Assembly (NCBI RefSeq): GCF_001701045.1
Contig: NZ_CP016757.1
Span: 1,915,501-1,979,500 of the forward strand
DNA length: 64,000 bases
Source: Cloacibacillus porcorum
GTDB lineage: Bacteria > Synergistota > Synergistia > Synergistales > Synergistaceae
Direction: 5' to 3'
The stretch's first letter is position 1; every line of letters begins with the position of its first letter. A program made the translations under genes and the position numbers. This document shows positions 19,401 through 30,096 of this stretch, piece by piece. The notes below the pieces were generated by a model. It was not told the origin of the DNA. It ran no database searches and saw nothing but the letters and a program-made list of their open reading frames with translations.

Positions 19401-19531
19401 AGAAAATTCAGCGCCGCGCCGTCAGCCTTGTAGGGAAAGCGCACGCCAAAGACGCCTTTGTCCTTCTTCATATCTTCGAGAATCCACTTCATTAATATCC
19501 CAAAGGGGATGGGAGTCATTCGGTCGCTCAT
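16490..19531 (-). CDS. ygfK: YgfK: selenate-reductase-like Fe-S flavoprotein subunit
   Basis: 1013 residues from the ATG chosen at 19531, behind AGGAGG with a good gap; the frame is open to 19597 but family members start near MRPIPF, matching MTPIPF here. Layout: a DHOD-like TIM barrel (about 1-420), a GltD-like FAD/NAD oxidoreductase region with Cys clusters (CEEGCPIKQDVPEYIR, CSHRCMSRC) and dinucleotide folds (VIGGGPAGMAAAYFLG, VIGGGNTAMDAARAA), then a C-terminal ferredoxin-like domain (CLECSTVCENCADVCP and CNECGNCETFCPWK). In E. coli ygfK lies among selenium-linked purine genes. It probably passes electrons between NAD(P)H and the adjacent dehydrogenase (inference). Confidence 0.9.
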   Translation of the reverse strand: MSDRMTPIPFGILMKWILEDMKKDKGVFGVRFPYKADGAALNFLGEKIETPFGPAAGPHTQLAQNIVAAYFAGSRFFELKTVQTLDGEDLPVEKPCIDARDECYNVEWSTELRVSQALGEYVKAWYILKLISKEFSLGAPDGFMFNMSVGYDLDGIKSEKIDSFIEGLKDARKTEAWRDCEAWTLANLKYFKNIDESYVKAISPAVCGSITLSTLHGCPPQEIERIASYLLDEKKLNTFIKCNPTLLGYEYARTKMDELGFSYMKFDDHHFLDDLQYADAVPMIRRLSEKAASNGLGFGVKLTNTFPVDNPNDVMAGGEMYMSGRALFPLTLEVARRLSEDFGGALRISWSGGADAENIAELYGAGIWPVTVATTLLKPGGYQRVKQLADEYAARGCEPFRGVDNEKIEKFSARASLDKKYRKPAKAAPNRKIERAVPLTDCFIAPCEEGCPIKQDVPEYIRLAGEERYGEALAVILDKNPLPFITGTICSHRCMSRCTRSFYDESVEIRSVKLLCAEKGFSEAMKALPRPAALSGARAAVIGGGPAGMAAAYFLGRSGIKATVFEKSPIFGGVVSRIIPDFRIGAEAVARDLEIVSAYGAEFVANAPRRSVAELKEAGFKYVIIANGAWKHGKLELKEGETTDVFDFLERYKKGECGELGEYVAVIGGGNTAMDAARAAKRVLGVQRVSLIYRRTKAYMPADLEELELALKEGVVFRELLAPKAFRDGTLLCVRMTLGEPDASGRRRPVETDEAVEIPADTVITAVGEEVESEFFTDNGLAVDARGRVVCGGDMSVSAAGGKPADASAASADNVYVIGDARRGPATVVEAIADARAAADAIAAAEGLTVGGTAHTDSGSAEAAIVKKGIIAAPKEPSEEAKRCLECSTVCENCADVCPNRANAVVTDAAGRPQIIHLDLMCNECGNCETFCPWKSAPYKDKFTYFATERDFADSANSGYAAAAEGYLVRLNGTVYRGGREELAAKLPAEVLSLITAAEEQLCLTSFHGIERE

Positions 19532-19831
19532 GCCAGAAACCTCCTGTGATATGGTTGTATTGACGCTAACATATAAAAATTTTTTAGATATCGGCATTTT
19601 ATGTCATGTAAAACGGCATAAACCTGTCATTATTATTTTGTGCTTCAATCTGTTTAACCTGATTCTAGCACATATAAAATGAAAAGCAATAGATTCGTCA
19701 AAATTTTTTTTAGAATTTCAAAAAATTTTTTAGAAAAACCCTTGACTAGGAAAATTATTGTGATATATTCAGTACATACAAACGACAGAGGTAATTGTAA
19801 AAATTAGGTCAACTCGAAAGTAGATGATTAC
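19532..19831. promoter_or_regulatory. Divergent control region of the purine/urate locus
   Basis: 300-base AT-rich region between ygfK (minus) and the PAS regulator (plus). It holds three copies of an A-run/T-run/AGA motif (AAAAATTTTTTAGA and close variants) at 19575-19588, 19700-19714 and 19720-19734, all in the same orientation. The last two abut the -35 box of a plus-strand promoter. They could be regulator binding sites or intrinsically bent DNA. No gene is seen. Confidence 0.6.
19742..19769 (+). promoter_or_regulatory. Sigma-70-type promoter for the PAS regulator
   Basis: TTGACT (19742-19747) and TATATT (19764-19769) with a 16-base spacer, 62 bases before the ATG. It lies 8 bases after the last A/T repeat. 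Confidence 0.7.
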
Positions 19832-20476
19832 ATGCAGGATACAGCATCCGTAGACTTCATGAAACGACTTGCAAAGGGGCTTGCCGCTCAGTTCGGCGAA
19901 GACTGCGAGATCGTCATCCATGACCTTGAGTCGGAGAATAAGGATAATACCATCATCGCCATCGAGAACGGACACGTAACCCACCGCGAGGTCGGCGGCG
20001 GGCCGTCGCATATCGTCCTTGAGTCGCTCAAGGCCCCTGCCGAAAAGCTTGAGGATCATTACGACTACCTAACAAAGACCTCTGACGGGCGGCTGATAAA
20101 ATCTTCTTCTATATATATAAAGAACGACGAAGGGAAGCCGGTAGGAATTTTTTGCGTCAACTACGACATCACCAAGTTCGCGATGGCCGAAACCACAATG
20201 AAGAGTTTCCTGCACGTCGCGCCGCAGAGCGAAGAGCCGGAGCGTATCCCGCAGAACGTCAACGAGCTGCTCGACGAGCTGATCGACAACGCCGTGCGCC
20301 ACGTCGGGAAGCCGGTGCCGATGATGAAGAAGGCCGACAAGATAAAGGCGGTCCAGTACCTCAAAAATAACGGCGCCTTCCAGATACTGAAATCCGGGGA
20401 CCGCGTCTGCAAATTATTCAAGATTTCAAAATTTACACTTTACAACTATATAGACTCTACAGATACAGAAAGTTAA
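19832..20476 (+). CDS. YheO-like PAS/HTH transcriptional regulator
   Basis: 214 residues: an N-terminal YheO-type PAS-like sensor domain (about 8-118, with DCEIVIHDLES and GVFCVNYDI-like GIFCVNYDITKF) and a C-terminal helix-turn-helix (about 155-210, ending ILKSGDRVCKLFKISKFTLYNYI). It begins the plus-strand arm, 25 bases before dpaL, and faces ygfK, so it is the probable local regulator of both arms. The ligand is unknown. E. coli uses a different type of regulator (YgeV, sigma-54 dependent) at this locus. The ribosome site is weak. Confidence 0.85.
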   Translation: MQDTASVDFMKRLAKGLAAQFGEDCEIVIHDLESENKDNTIIAIENGHVTHREVGGGPSHIVLESLKAPAEKLEDHYDYLTKTSDGRLIKSSSIYIKNDEGKPVGIFCVNYDITKFAMAETTMKSFLHVAPQSEEPERIPQNVNELLDELIDNAVRHVGKPVPMMKKADKIKAVQYLKNNGAFQILKSGDRVCKLFKISKFTLYNYIDSTDTES

Positions 20477-20501
20477 TTTATCTTACGGAGGAGCGGCTGA
20501 T

Positions 20502-21716
20502 ATGAATAGTATCAAGTGGATCGAGAACAAGATGCCCAAGACAGAGGACAAAGAGCTCGAAATAATGGCTCTTTGCAATGTGAAGGCCGCGCGCGCCTTC
20601 CATGAAAGTTTTCCGCAATATAAGGTGACGCCGCTGGCGGAGCTGAAAGAGCTCGCGAAGTTTTACGGGATTAAGGACCTCTTTATCAAAGACGAATCCT
20701 ACCGGTTCGGGCTCAACGCCTTTAAGGTGCTCGGCGGCTCATTCGCGATGGCGCGCTACATTTCAAAGCTGACCGGACGTCCGATAGAGGAGCTCACCTA
20801 CGACGTGCTCACCTCCCCCGAACTCAAAAAGGAGACCGGCGATATCACCTTCTTCAGCGCCACCGACGGCAACCACGGGCGCGGCGTCGCCTGGGCGGCC
20901 AACAAGCTGGGGCAGAAATCGGTGATCATGATGCCGAAGGGCTCGCAGGAGGCCCGCTTTGACAATATCCGCAAAGAGGGCGCGGTGACGACGATCGAAG
21001 AATTAAATTACGACGACTGCGTACGCAAGGCTGCGAAGGCGGCGGGCGAAACACCGGGCGGCGTGATCGTCCAGGACACCGCCTGGGAGGGCTACGAAGA
21101 GATTCCCGCCTGGATCATGCAGGGTTACGGCACGATGGCGATGGAGGCCGACCAGCAGTTCTCGGAGGCGGCGAAAGAGGCCCCGAGCCACGTATTCGTC
21201 CAGGCCGGCGTTGGCTCGCTGGCGGGCGCGGTCGTGGGTTATTTTGCAAACAGATATCCCGAAAATCCCCCCACCTTCGTGGTGGTGGAATCTGACCAGG
21301 CAGACTGCCTCTATAAATCGGCCTGCGCGGGAGACGGCGGCATCCGCATCGTCGACGGCGACATGCAGACGATCATGGCGGGCCTTGCCTGCGGCGAGCC
21401 CAACACCTCATCGTGGCAGATACTGAAAGATAAGGTTGCGGTCTTTGTCTCAGTCCCCGACTGGGTGGCGGCCAACGGCATGCGCGTACTCGGCGCGCCG
21501 CTCGCGGGAGATACCCGCGTAGTATCGGGCGAATCGGGAGCGGCGCCCGCGGGCTTCCTCTACTCGCTGATGACGGACGAAAGCCTCGCGCCGCTTCGCG
21601 AAAGGCTCGGCATCGATGAAAAATCACGGATACTCCTCTTCTCCACCGAGGGAGATACCGATCCGGAAAATTACCGCCGCGTCGTCTGGGACGGCGCCTG
21701 CGCCAAAGAGCTTTAA
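20502..21716 (+). CDS. dpaL: Diaminopropionate ammonia-lyase
   Basis: 404 residues, PLP-dependent fold type II. The predicted Schiff-base lysine is in [13 protein letters not shown] (about residue 77), and the substrate/PLP motif [15 protein letters not shown] is clear. C-terminal [16 protein letters not shown] is also typical. The enzyme (YgeX) splits 2,3-diaminopropionate to pyruvate and ammonia. Start is set by GGAGGAG. It is co-directional with ygeY and ygeW as in E. coli; recent work links this gene set to anaerobic urate breakdown, where 2,3-diaminopropionate is a proposed intermediate. Confidence 0.93.
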   Translation: MNSIKWIENKMPKTEDKELEIMALCNVKAARAFHESFPQYKVTPLAELKELAKFYGIKDLFIKDESYRFGLNAFKVLGGSFAMARYISKLTGRPIEELTYDVLTSPELKKETGDITFFSATDGNHGRGVAWAANKLGQKSVIMMPKGSQEARFDNIRKEGAVTTIEELNYDDCVRKAAKAAGETPGGVIVQDTAWEGYEEIPAWIMQGYGTMAMEADQQFSEAAKEAPSHVFVQAGVGSLAGAVVGYFANRYPENPPTFVVVESDQADCLYKSACAGDGGIRIVDGDMQTIMAGLACGEPNTSSWQILKDKVAVFVSVPDWVAANGMRVLGAPLAGDTRVVSGESGAAPAGFLYSLMTDESLAPLRERLGIDEKSRILLFSTEGDTDPENYRRVVWDGACAKEL

Positions 21717-21757
21717 GTATTAAAAAATATAAAGATTTGAAGACGGAGGGAACAGTT

Positions 21758-23068
21758 ATGGATTTCAAGGCGATCAAAGAGGCATCAGAGAGTTACAAGG
21801 CGGATATGACAAGATTTTTACGCGACCTCGTGGCTATCCCCGGCGAGAGCTGCGGCGAAGAGGGCGTAATCAACCGCATCGCGCAGGAGATGGAAAAGGT
21901 CGGATTTGACAAGGTGGAGATCGACCCGATGGGCAACGTTCTCGGCTACATGGGCAGCGGCAAAACGCTCATCGGCTACGACGCCCATATAGACACCGTA
22001 GGGCTGGGAAAGCTTTCCAACTGGAATTTTGATCCCTACGAGGGATACGAGAGCGAGACGGAGATCGGCGGACGCGGCACCAGCGACCAGCTCGGCGGCA
22101 TCGTCTCCGCGGTCTACGGCGCGAAGGTCATGAAGGATCTCGGCCTGCTCTCAGACAAGTACCGGGTGGTCGTCACGGGAACGGTACAGGAAGAGGACTG
22201 CGACGGCCTCTGCTGGCAGTACATAATCAACGAGGACAAGGTCCGTCCGGAGTTCGTCGTCTCCACCGAGCCGACCGACGGCGGAATCTACCGCGGGCAG
22301 CGCGGCCGCATGGAGATACGCATCGACGTCAAGGGCATCTCCTGCCACGGTTCGGCCCCCGAGCGCGGCGATAACGCGATATATAAGATGTCCGACATCC
22401 TTCAGGACGTACGCGCCCTGAACGAGAACGACGCCGCCGACGACAAAGCCGTAAAGGGCCTTGTGAAGATGCTTGACGAGAAGTACAACCCCGAATGGCG
22501 TGAGGCGAACTTCCTTGGCCGCGGCACGGTTACGGTATCCGAGATATTCTTCACCTCGCCGAGCCGCTGCGCCGTCGCCGACTCGTGCGCCGTCTCCCTT
22601 GACCGCCGCATGACCGCGGGCGAGACGTGGGAGAGCTGCCTCGACGAGATCCGCGCGCTTCCCGCGGTGAAAAAGTACGGCGACGACGTGGTCGTCTCCA
22701 TGTACGAGTATTCCCGCCCCTCTTACAAAGGGCTGGTCTACCCAATCGAATGCTACTTCCCCACCTGGGTCATCCCCGAGGATCACAAGGTCACCAAAGC
22801 TCTGGAAGAGGCCTATAAAAACCTTTACGGCAGCGCCCGTATCGGTACGGAAGAGACCGCAGAGATGAGAAAGGCGCGCCCGCTGACGGACAAATGGACC
22901 TTTTCCACGAACGGCGTCTCCATAATGGGACGCAACGGCATTCCCTGCATCGGTTTCGGACCCGGAGCCGAGGCGCAGGCCCACGCCCCCAACGAGAAGA
23001 CCTGGAAGCAGGACCTCGTCACCTGCGCCGCCGTATACGCCGCCCTGCCAACGCTGTACTGCAAGTAA
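21758..23068 (+). CDS. ygeY: YgeY family selenium-linked M20 hydrolase
   Basis: 436 residues. M20 metallopeptidase fold with the first metal motif [12 protein letters not shown] (His/Asp), a GTSDQLGG metal Asp, the catalytic Glu pair VQEEDCDGL and TEPTDGG. The frame is open from 21737, but the ATG at 21758 behind GGAGGGAA fits the family start. The family is tied to selenium-dependent molybdenum hydroxylase clusters and is thought to hydrolyse an intermediate of purine or urate breakdown; the exact substrate cannot be read from sequence. Confidence 0.9.
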   Translation: MDFKAIKEASESYKADMTRFLRDLVAIPGESCGEEGVINRIAQEMEKVGFDKVEIDPMGNVLGYMGSGKTLIGYDAHIDTVGLGKLSNWNFDPYEGYESETEIGGRGTSDQLGGIVSAVYGAKVMKDLGLLSDKYRVVVTGTVQEEDCDGLCWQYIINEDKVRPEFVVSTEPTDGGIYRGQRGRMEIRIDVKGISCHGSAPERGDNAIYKMSDILQDVRALNENDAADDKAVKGLVKMLDEKYNPEWREANFLGRGTVTVSEIFFTSPSRCAVADSCAVSLDRRMTAGETWESCLDEIRALPAVKKYGDDVVVSMYEYSRPSYKGLVYPIECYFPTWVIPEDHKVTKALEEAYKNLYGSARIGTEETAEMRKARPLTDKWTFSTNGVSIMGRNGIPCIGFGPGAEAQAHAPNEKTWKQDLVTCAAVYAALPTLYCK

Positions 23069-23131
23069 CAGAATGACCGCTTAGGCACGAACACGAATTT
23101 TACGTCTATATAAAATTAGGAGGATAATAAA

Positions 23132-24325
23132 ATGTCACTTATGGAAAAATACATCGGCGCACTGAACAATCTGAATTTTGGCGATATGTACAATAACGAC
23201 TTCTTCCTCACCTGGGAAAAGACGCGCGACGAACTCGACGCGGTCTTCACGGTAGCCGACGCGCTGCGCACGCTCCGCGAGAACAACGTCTCTTCACGCA
23301 TCTTCGACAGCGGCCTCGCCATTTCGCTATTCCGCGACAACTCGACGCGCACCCGCTTCTCCTTCGCCTCGGCCTCTAACCTCCTCGGTCTTGAGGTGCA
23401 GGATCTCGACGAGGGCAAATCTCAGGTGGCGCACGGAGAGACAGTCCGCGAAACGGCGAACATGATCTCCTTCATGGCCGACGTCATCGGCATCCGTGAC
23501 GATATGTACATCGGCAAGGGCAACGCCTACATGCACCAGATCGTCAACGCCGTCAAAGAGGGCTTTGAGGACGGTATTCTTGAACAGCGCCCGACGCTCG
23601 TCAACCTGCAGTGCGACATCGACCATCCGACACAGACGATGGCAGACACGCTCCATGTCATCCACGAAATGGGCGGCGTAGAGAACCTCAAGGGCAAGAA
23701 GGTCGCGATGACCTGGGCCTATTCACCGTCATACGGCAAGCCGCTCTCAGTGCCCCAGGGAGTCATCGGCCTGATGACGCGCTTCGGCATGGAGGTCGTT
23801 CTCGCCCATCCCGAGGGATATGAAGTGATGGAGGATGTCGAAGAGGTGGCGAAGAAAAACGCCGCGGCCTCCGGCGGTTCATTCCGCAAGACCAACAACA
23901 TGGCCGAGGCCTTTGAAGGCGCGGATATCGTCTATCCCAAGAGCTGGGCGCCATTCAAGGCGATGGAAAAGCGCACCAACCTCTACGGAGCGGGGGATTT
24001 CGACGGCATCAAGACTCTTGAGAAGGAGCTCCTCACGCAGAACGCGAACCATAAGGACTGGGAATGCACCGAAGAGATGATGAAGAAGACCAGGAACGGC
24101 AAGGCGCTCTACCTCCACTGCCTGCCCGCCGACATCACCGGCGTGAGCTGCAAAGAGGGCGAAGTGGCAGGCTCGGTATTTGACCGTTACCGCGTGCCGC
24201 TCTACAAAGAGGCCAGCTTCAAACCCTACATCATCGCCGCGATGATCTTCCTCAGCAAGATGAAAGATCCGCAGGCCGCGCTCGCCGCTCTCGAAGCAGG
24301 CAGACGCGCCCGCCTTATGAAATAA
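23132..24325 (+). CDS. ygeW: YgeW knotted carbamoyltransferase
   Basis: 397 residues, aspartate/ornithine carbamoyltransferase superfamily. The carbamoyl-phosphate motif is SLFRDNSTRTRFSF (about 69-82), with HPTQTMAD (about 169-176) and LHCLPADITG near the C-terminus. YgeW enzymes are the knotted group that act on an acceptor not firmly identified. In this cluster it would release carbamoyl phosphate for ATP synthesis through carbamate kinase, but no kinase gene is present in the window. A strong ribosome site (TAGGAGGAT) precedes the ATG, and a terminator follows directly. Confidence 0.92.
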   Translation: MSLMEKYIGALNNLNFGDMYNNDFFLTWEKTRDELDAVFTVADALRTLRENNVSSRIFDSGLAISLFRDNSTRTRFSFASASNLLGLEVQDLDEGKSQVAHGETVRETANMISFMADVIGIRDDMYIGKGNAYMHQIVNAVKEGFEDGILEQRPTLVNLQCDIDHPTQTMADTLHVIHEMGGVENLKGKKVAMTWAYSPSYGKPLSVPQGVIGLMTRFGMEVVLAHPEGYEVMEDVEEVAKKNAAASGGSFRKTNNMAEAFEGADIVYPKSWAPFKAMEKRTNLYGAGDFDGIKTLEKELLTQNANHKDWECTEEMMKKTRNGKALYLHCLPADITGVSCKEGEVAGSVFDRYRVPLYKEASFKPYIIAAMIFLSKMKDPQAALAALEAGRRARLMK

Positions 24326-24343
24326 AAAAACAGATCCTTCCTC

Positions 24344-24389
24344 AAGAGGCAGGCGGCCTTCGCGAAATGCGGGGCTGCCTGCCTCTTTT
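24344..24389 (+). terminator. Terminator after ygeW
   Basis: AAGAGGCAGGCGGCC pairs imperfectly with GGCTGCCTGCCTCTT, followed by TTTTG; 18 bases past the ygeW stop. Confidence 0.88.
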
Positions 24390-24699
24390 GTTTCGCCTTT
24401 AGCCAAAAACGACGAAAAACAATTATATTTTATAAAACAACGTTACAAAGAGGAAGAATAGATACAATGAGAGATATCGGCCTCCGGTCACTGTTGCCGC
24501 TGTGCTCACTGAAAAGCAAGAGATTTGCGGAAAAGTGTTTTGACACGGTGTGCAGAGACCGTTCGCCCTTTGATGTGGAAGAGGGAGAAGTGCAAAATAT
24601 GGAGGATCGTACCCAACGGCGAGTTTTGGCGCGTGCAGGAATCCGTGACAAAGCAGATGATCTTTGATCCCTCGGATTCCCACTACATTGAAAATATCC
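24390..24699. other. 310-base intergenic block with a weak candidate small ORF
   Basis: Lies between the ygeW terminator and the convergent regulator gene. An ORF at 24467-24667 (66 codons) follows a GAGGAAG site, and two other overlapping frames are also open, including a minus-strand frame running into the regulator. None resembles a family I know. Open frames on both strands suggest a conserved non-coding or mobile repeat rather than a gene, but no second copy exists in this window. Confidence 0.35.
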
Positions 24700-27600
24700 C
24701 TAAAGCCCGAACTCTTTTCTGATACGCTCCGCGCGGAATTCCGCGCCAAAACCGCCGTAGAGTTTGACGGCCGCGCGGGCGTAGTCCTCCCACGGCCGGT
24801 CAAGGCAGCCGTTCACCGCGGCGGATGACTGCGCCGCAAGCCTGCCGACCCAGCCCTTTGCCATATACTGCGCGGCACACCAGCTCTTTTTGCCGATCGC
24901 GGAGAGAAAGTCGGCCTTTTTCAGAGAGGCCGCCGCCTCGTCAAAATCTCCGCGCCGCGCGTCGCAGATCGCTTTAAGGCTGTAGAGAAGCGAGCTGCAG
25001 TGGCCGCCCCGCGAGCTCTCAAATAGGGAGACGCCGTCGTCTATATGGCGGGCGGCAAGCTGCCAGTCGCCAAGGTCAATGGCCGTATCCGCTGCGTGGG
25101 CGCAGAAATGGCTGCGGCCCCAGAAGAGCTTCGCCCTGCGGCAGCGTTCGATGCAGTATTCAAACTGCGCCATCGCGTAGGCGCTCTCCCCGCGCCACTG
25201 GCGCATCTCGCCGATGTAGCAGTGAGGCGCGAGCAGGCTCAGAGTGTAAAACTTTCCGGTAAGCTCCAGCCCCTCGAATACCGCTATGGATTCGCGGAAT
25301 ATCTCCTCCGCCCTCTCGTAGTTCCCATCGATAAGGCTGGCCATGCCGATCAGCCGCAGCGCGAGGCCGACATGGTTCTCCTTTTGCAGCCGCCGCGCAA
25401 GGGCAAGTATCCTCTCTCCCGTTTCCGAGAGCTCCCTGCTCCTGTCGGTCTGCAGATAGTGGTGCGCAATATCCTCCAGGCAGTGCATGGCGATCTCGTC
25501 AAATCCGTCCGCGCCGGCGATCTCCAGCGCGGAGTCCGTCAGACGCCGCCCCTGTTCGTATTCGCCCCAGTTGATCTTATAGCCGCCGTACATTTCAAGA
25601 TAGGAGGCCTCCAGGCGGCGCAGCTCCGATTCATCCGATATCTCCTCCGCGCCGCAGCTCTGCAGTATCTCGCCTATGCGGCGGAACTTCGCCTCCGTCT
25701 CCTCCCTGTCGCTGAAGGGAAGCGAGCATTTGAGCAGGACGGAGTCCCGTATCATCGGAAAGAGAATATGATTCAGATTTATATGGAAGCTCATCTCCTG
25801 CAAATGCTGTTCGAGCACCGCCTTCTTTTCACCGGCCATGCTGTGATGGTGGCACAGCATCGCGGAGAGCGCCGGGCTCCATATATGCGGCGAATAGTGG
25901 CGCTTCAGGATACCGGCGATGCGCCGGTGCAGCTGCTTTCTCTTAAAACCGGGAATGGCATTGTAGACGCACTCGCGCACATTGACATGGAGAAAGTCAA
26001 CGCCGTAGTCGTCGTTTTCCTTCACCTCGCAGATCAGGCCACGGCGCAGCAGCTCCTCCGCCGCGGAGGTTATCTGCTCCGTCTCCGCCTCAAGAAGCAT
26101 GGCGATATCCTCTATCGCGGCGGGAGCGCCGAAGACCGAGAGCGCCGAAAGCATTTCGCGCTGGAGCGGCTCGAGTTCGTCCATCCGGCTCATGATCAGC
26201 CCGCGCAGGCCGTCGCGGCACTCGGCGCCGCTGTTGTCGCGCAGCATCCGCACCATTTCCGCGAGAAGCAGCGGCATTCCCTCGCTTTCGCGCATGAAGT
26301 AATCCGCGCCTCTGGCCTTAACCACCTCATCGGAGATGAAGGTTCGGCAGAAGCGCAGCACCTCTTCGCCGTTGAACGGCTGCAGGCGCATATGCAGAAA
26401 ATCCCCAACGGGGACCGATTTAATGTTATAGATCATCTTGATTATCCGTTCAGAGCTCTCGGGACGGCTTGTCATAAAGACCGCCGCCGGTACGCGGAGC
26501 TCAGGGAGAAATACGCGCAGCAGGCTGAGCGACTGCTCGTCAAACCAGTGCATATCCTCAAAGATAAAGAAGAGCGGCTTTCCCCTGTAGAGGCGCGCCG
26601 CGAGGCCGGCAAGCACCTTTCCCACCGCGAAGACGTCCCGCTCCTGGATGAGCGGCGTACCGCGGCTCTCTTCGTCGGAGATGCCGTAAAAGTGGCGCGA
26701 TAAAAGGGACAAAGCGGCCGTCTCGACCGTCAGGTTTTCCTCCCGCAGGCGTTCGACGAGGCGCACGGCGATATTATTCCACGAGGAATAGGGGAATTTT
26801 TCGCCGACGGACATCGGGCAGGCGGTAAAGAGCTCGCCTCTCTCCCCGGCAAGGAGCTCCGTGACGTAATTGACGAGCGCGGTCTTCCCCACCCCCGCCT
26901 CTCCGTGGATGAAAAAGAGCGTCGTTCGCCCTCCCGCGGCGCTGAGAAGGTCAATTATCTTCCGCACCTCTCTCTCGCGGCAGCAAAAATACTGCCCATC
27001 ATGTCCGCCCGCGCGCGGCGTCTCTTCGGCAAGCTCCCGCGCCAAACGCCGCAGCCGCGGCCCAGGTTTCACGCCCAGCTCGCCGTCCAGTCTCTCGCAG
27101 AAGGCCCTACAGAGGGAGAGGGCCTTGACCGCCGCTCCCTGTCTTATATAGAGCTCCATCAGTCCGGCCATGCTCTCCTCGTCGTAGGGGTCAAGCCGGA
27201 GCAGCGCCGAAAGGAGCTCCATACGGCTATCCTCCGTCACTTCTCCCTCAAGAGAGGACAATCTTTTCCGCAGAAGGAGAACGGTCTCGTCGCGTATCCT
27301 CCGGCGCGCGCCGTCAAGCCAGTCGCTGAAATCGGGCGAATCAACCGATTCAAAGCCGCAGAGAGGCTCCTCAAAGAGCGCGGGCGGTATCGCGGCGGCG
27401 GCGCTTGAGATATCCAGCTCCTCCAGGTCGGTGACGAAGTCCGTCAGGCTGAGATAGCCGCGCTCGGATACAAAGTTATGAGGCAGAGCCTTCCGCAGCA
27501 GATAGAGGGCGTTGCGCAGGTTCCCCGAGGCCTGCCGCTCGCCGCGGTCCCCCCAGAAGAGGCACTTCACCCGCTCTTTGTGACATCGCCCCTCAAGGGC

Positions 27601-27702
27601 CAGGTAGAAGAGAATGGCCTCCGCCTTTTTGAAGGGCATGGCCATCCGTCCGCCATCCTGTTCTATATAGGCCTCGCCGAGAAGATGCAGCTTCAAACTC
27701 AA
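24700..27702 (-). CDS. Large BTAD/AAA/TPR (SARP- or LuxR-like STAND) transcriptional regulator
   Basis: 1000 residues. The N-terminal winged-helix/OmpR-like fold (about 1-90) and BTAD helical repeat (about 95-245, ending GELGVKPGPRLRRL) are typical of SARP-type activators. An AAA/STAND ATPase follows, with Walker A GEAGVGKTAL (about 272) and Walker B FFIFEDMHWFD (about 378), then helical/TPR-like repeats to the C-terminus. Such proteins activate neighbouring genes on sensing a ligand. It is divergent from the urocanate hydratase gene with 244 bases between, making that operon the likely target (inference). Low-frequency features: unusually large single gene, no DNA-binding domain at the C-terminus. 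Confidence 0.85.
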   Translation of the reverse strand: MSLKLHLLGEAYIEQDGGRMAMPFKKAEAILFYLALEGRCHKERVKCLFWGDRGERQASGNLRNALYLLRKALPHNFVSERGYLSLTDFVTDLEELDISSAAAAIPPALFEEPLCGFESVDSPDFSDWLDGARRRIRDETVLLLRKRLSSLEGEVTEDSRMELLSALLRLDPYDEESMAGLMELYIRQGAAVKALSLCRAFCERLDGELGVKPGPRLRRLARELAEETPRAGGHDGQYFCCREREVRKIIDLLSAAGGRTTLFFIHGEAGVGKTALVNYVTELLAGERGELFTACPMSVGEKFPYSSWNNIAVRLVERLREENLTVETAALSLLSRHFYGISDEESRGTPLIQERDVFAVGKVLAGLAARLYRGKPLFFIFEDMHWFDEQSLSLLRVFLPELRVPAAVFMTSRPESSERIIKMIYNIKSVPVGDFLHMRLQPFNGEEVLRFCRTFISDEVVKARGADYFMRESEGMPLLLAEMVRMLRDNSGAECRDGLRGLIMSRMDELEPLQREMLSALSVFGAPAAIEDIAMLLEAETEQITSAAEELLRRGLICEVKENDDYGVDFLHVNVRECVYNAIPGFKRKQLHRRIAGILKRHYSPHIWSPALSAMLCHHHSMAGEKKAVLEQHLQEMSFHINLNHILFPMIRDSVLLKCSLPFSDREETEAKFRRIGEILQSCGAEEISDESELRRLEASYLEMYGGYKINWGEYEQGRRLTDSALEIAGADGFDEIAMHCLEDIAHHYLQTDRSRELSETGERILALARRLQKENHVGLALRLIGMASLIDGNYERAEEIFRESIAVFEGLELTGKFYTLSLLAPHCYIGEMRQWRGESAYAMAQFEYCIERCRRAKLFWGRSHFCAHAADTAIDLGDWQLAARHIDDGVSLFESSRGGHCSSLLYSLKAICDARRGDFDEAAASLKKADFLSAIGKKSWCAAQYMAKGWVGRLAAQSSAAVNGCLDRPWEDYARAAVKLYGGFGAEFRAERIRKEFGL

Positions 27703-27946
27703 CCGTTTTTCCTCCGTCTTAAAAATATTATTCGCCCACGATTGGATTTTTATTTTCCGCCGTCAAATGAATATAAAATTTTTGTCAAAAACGTCGAAAA
27801 CCCGTTTCGCGCAAAAAATAAAGGGATAAAATCCACCCCTTTATTTTACACAAATTTTATACGCGGGGGCTAGATTATAAACAGCAAAAAATAAAACAAA
27901 AATCTTCCGCGCATCCGCCGCGGAGGAATAACAGGAGGAGACAGAG
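27703..27946. promoter_or_regulatory. Divergent control region between the BTAD regulator and hutU
   Basis: AT-rich region with an 11-bp perfect inverted repeat, AAAATAAAGGG and CCCTTTATTTT, at 27815-27847 with an 11-base centre. It is a plausible operator or activator site. The hutU ribosome site AGGAGG is at its right end. I cannot assign a clear -35/-10 pair. Confidence 0.55.
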
Positions 27947-29965
<2,019 letters not shown>

Positions 29966-29974
29966 GATACATCG

Positions 29975-30011
29975 GCGGGGGCCGGGTCCACATAACGGAG
30001 CCCGGCCCCGC
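29975..30011 (+). other. GC-rich hairpin after hutU
   Basis: GGGGCCGGG pairs with CCCGGCCCC around a 14-nt loop, 9 bases after the stop. No U tract follows, so it may attenuate or stabilise rather than fully terminate. Confidence 0.55.
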
Positions 30012-30096
30012 GCCTTATATCGCACCCGTTACGGTGAAGCCGCGGCGGACAGCAGGCGGCGATGAGAAAACAGCTTTTGGGAGGTAAGGAGACAAA

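Noticed and set aside
25045-26703. 552-codon plus-strand open frame across the BTAD regulator
   Set aside because: Antisense shadow of a gene with intact Walker motifs and TPR-like repeats.
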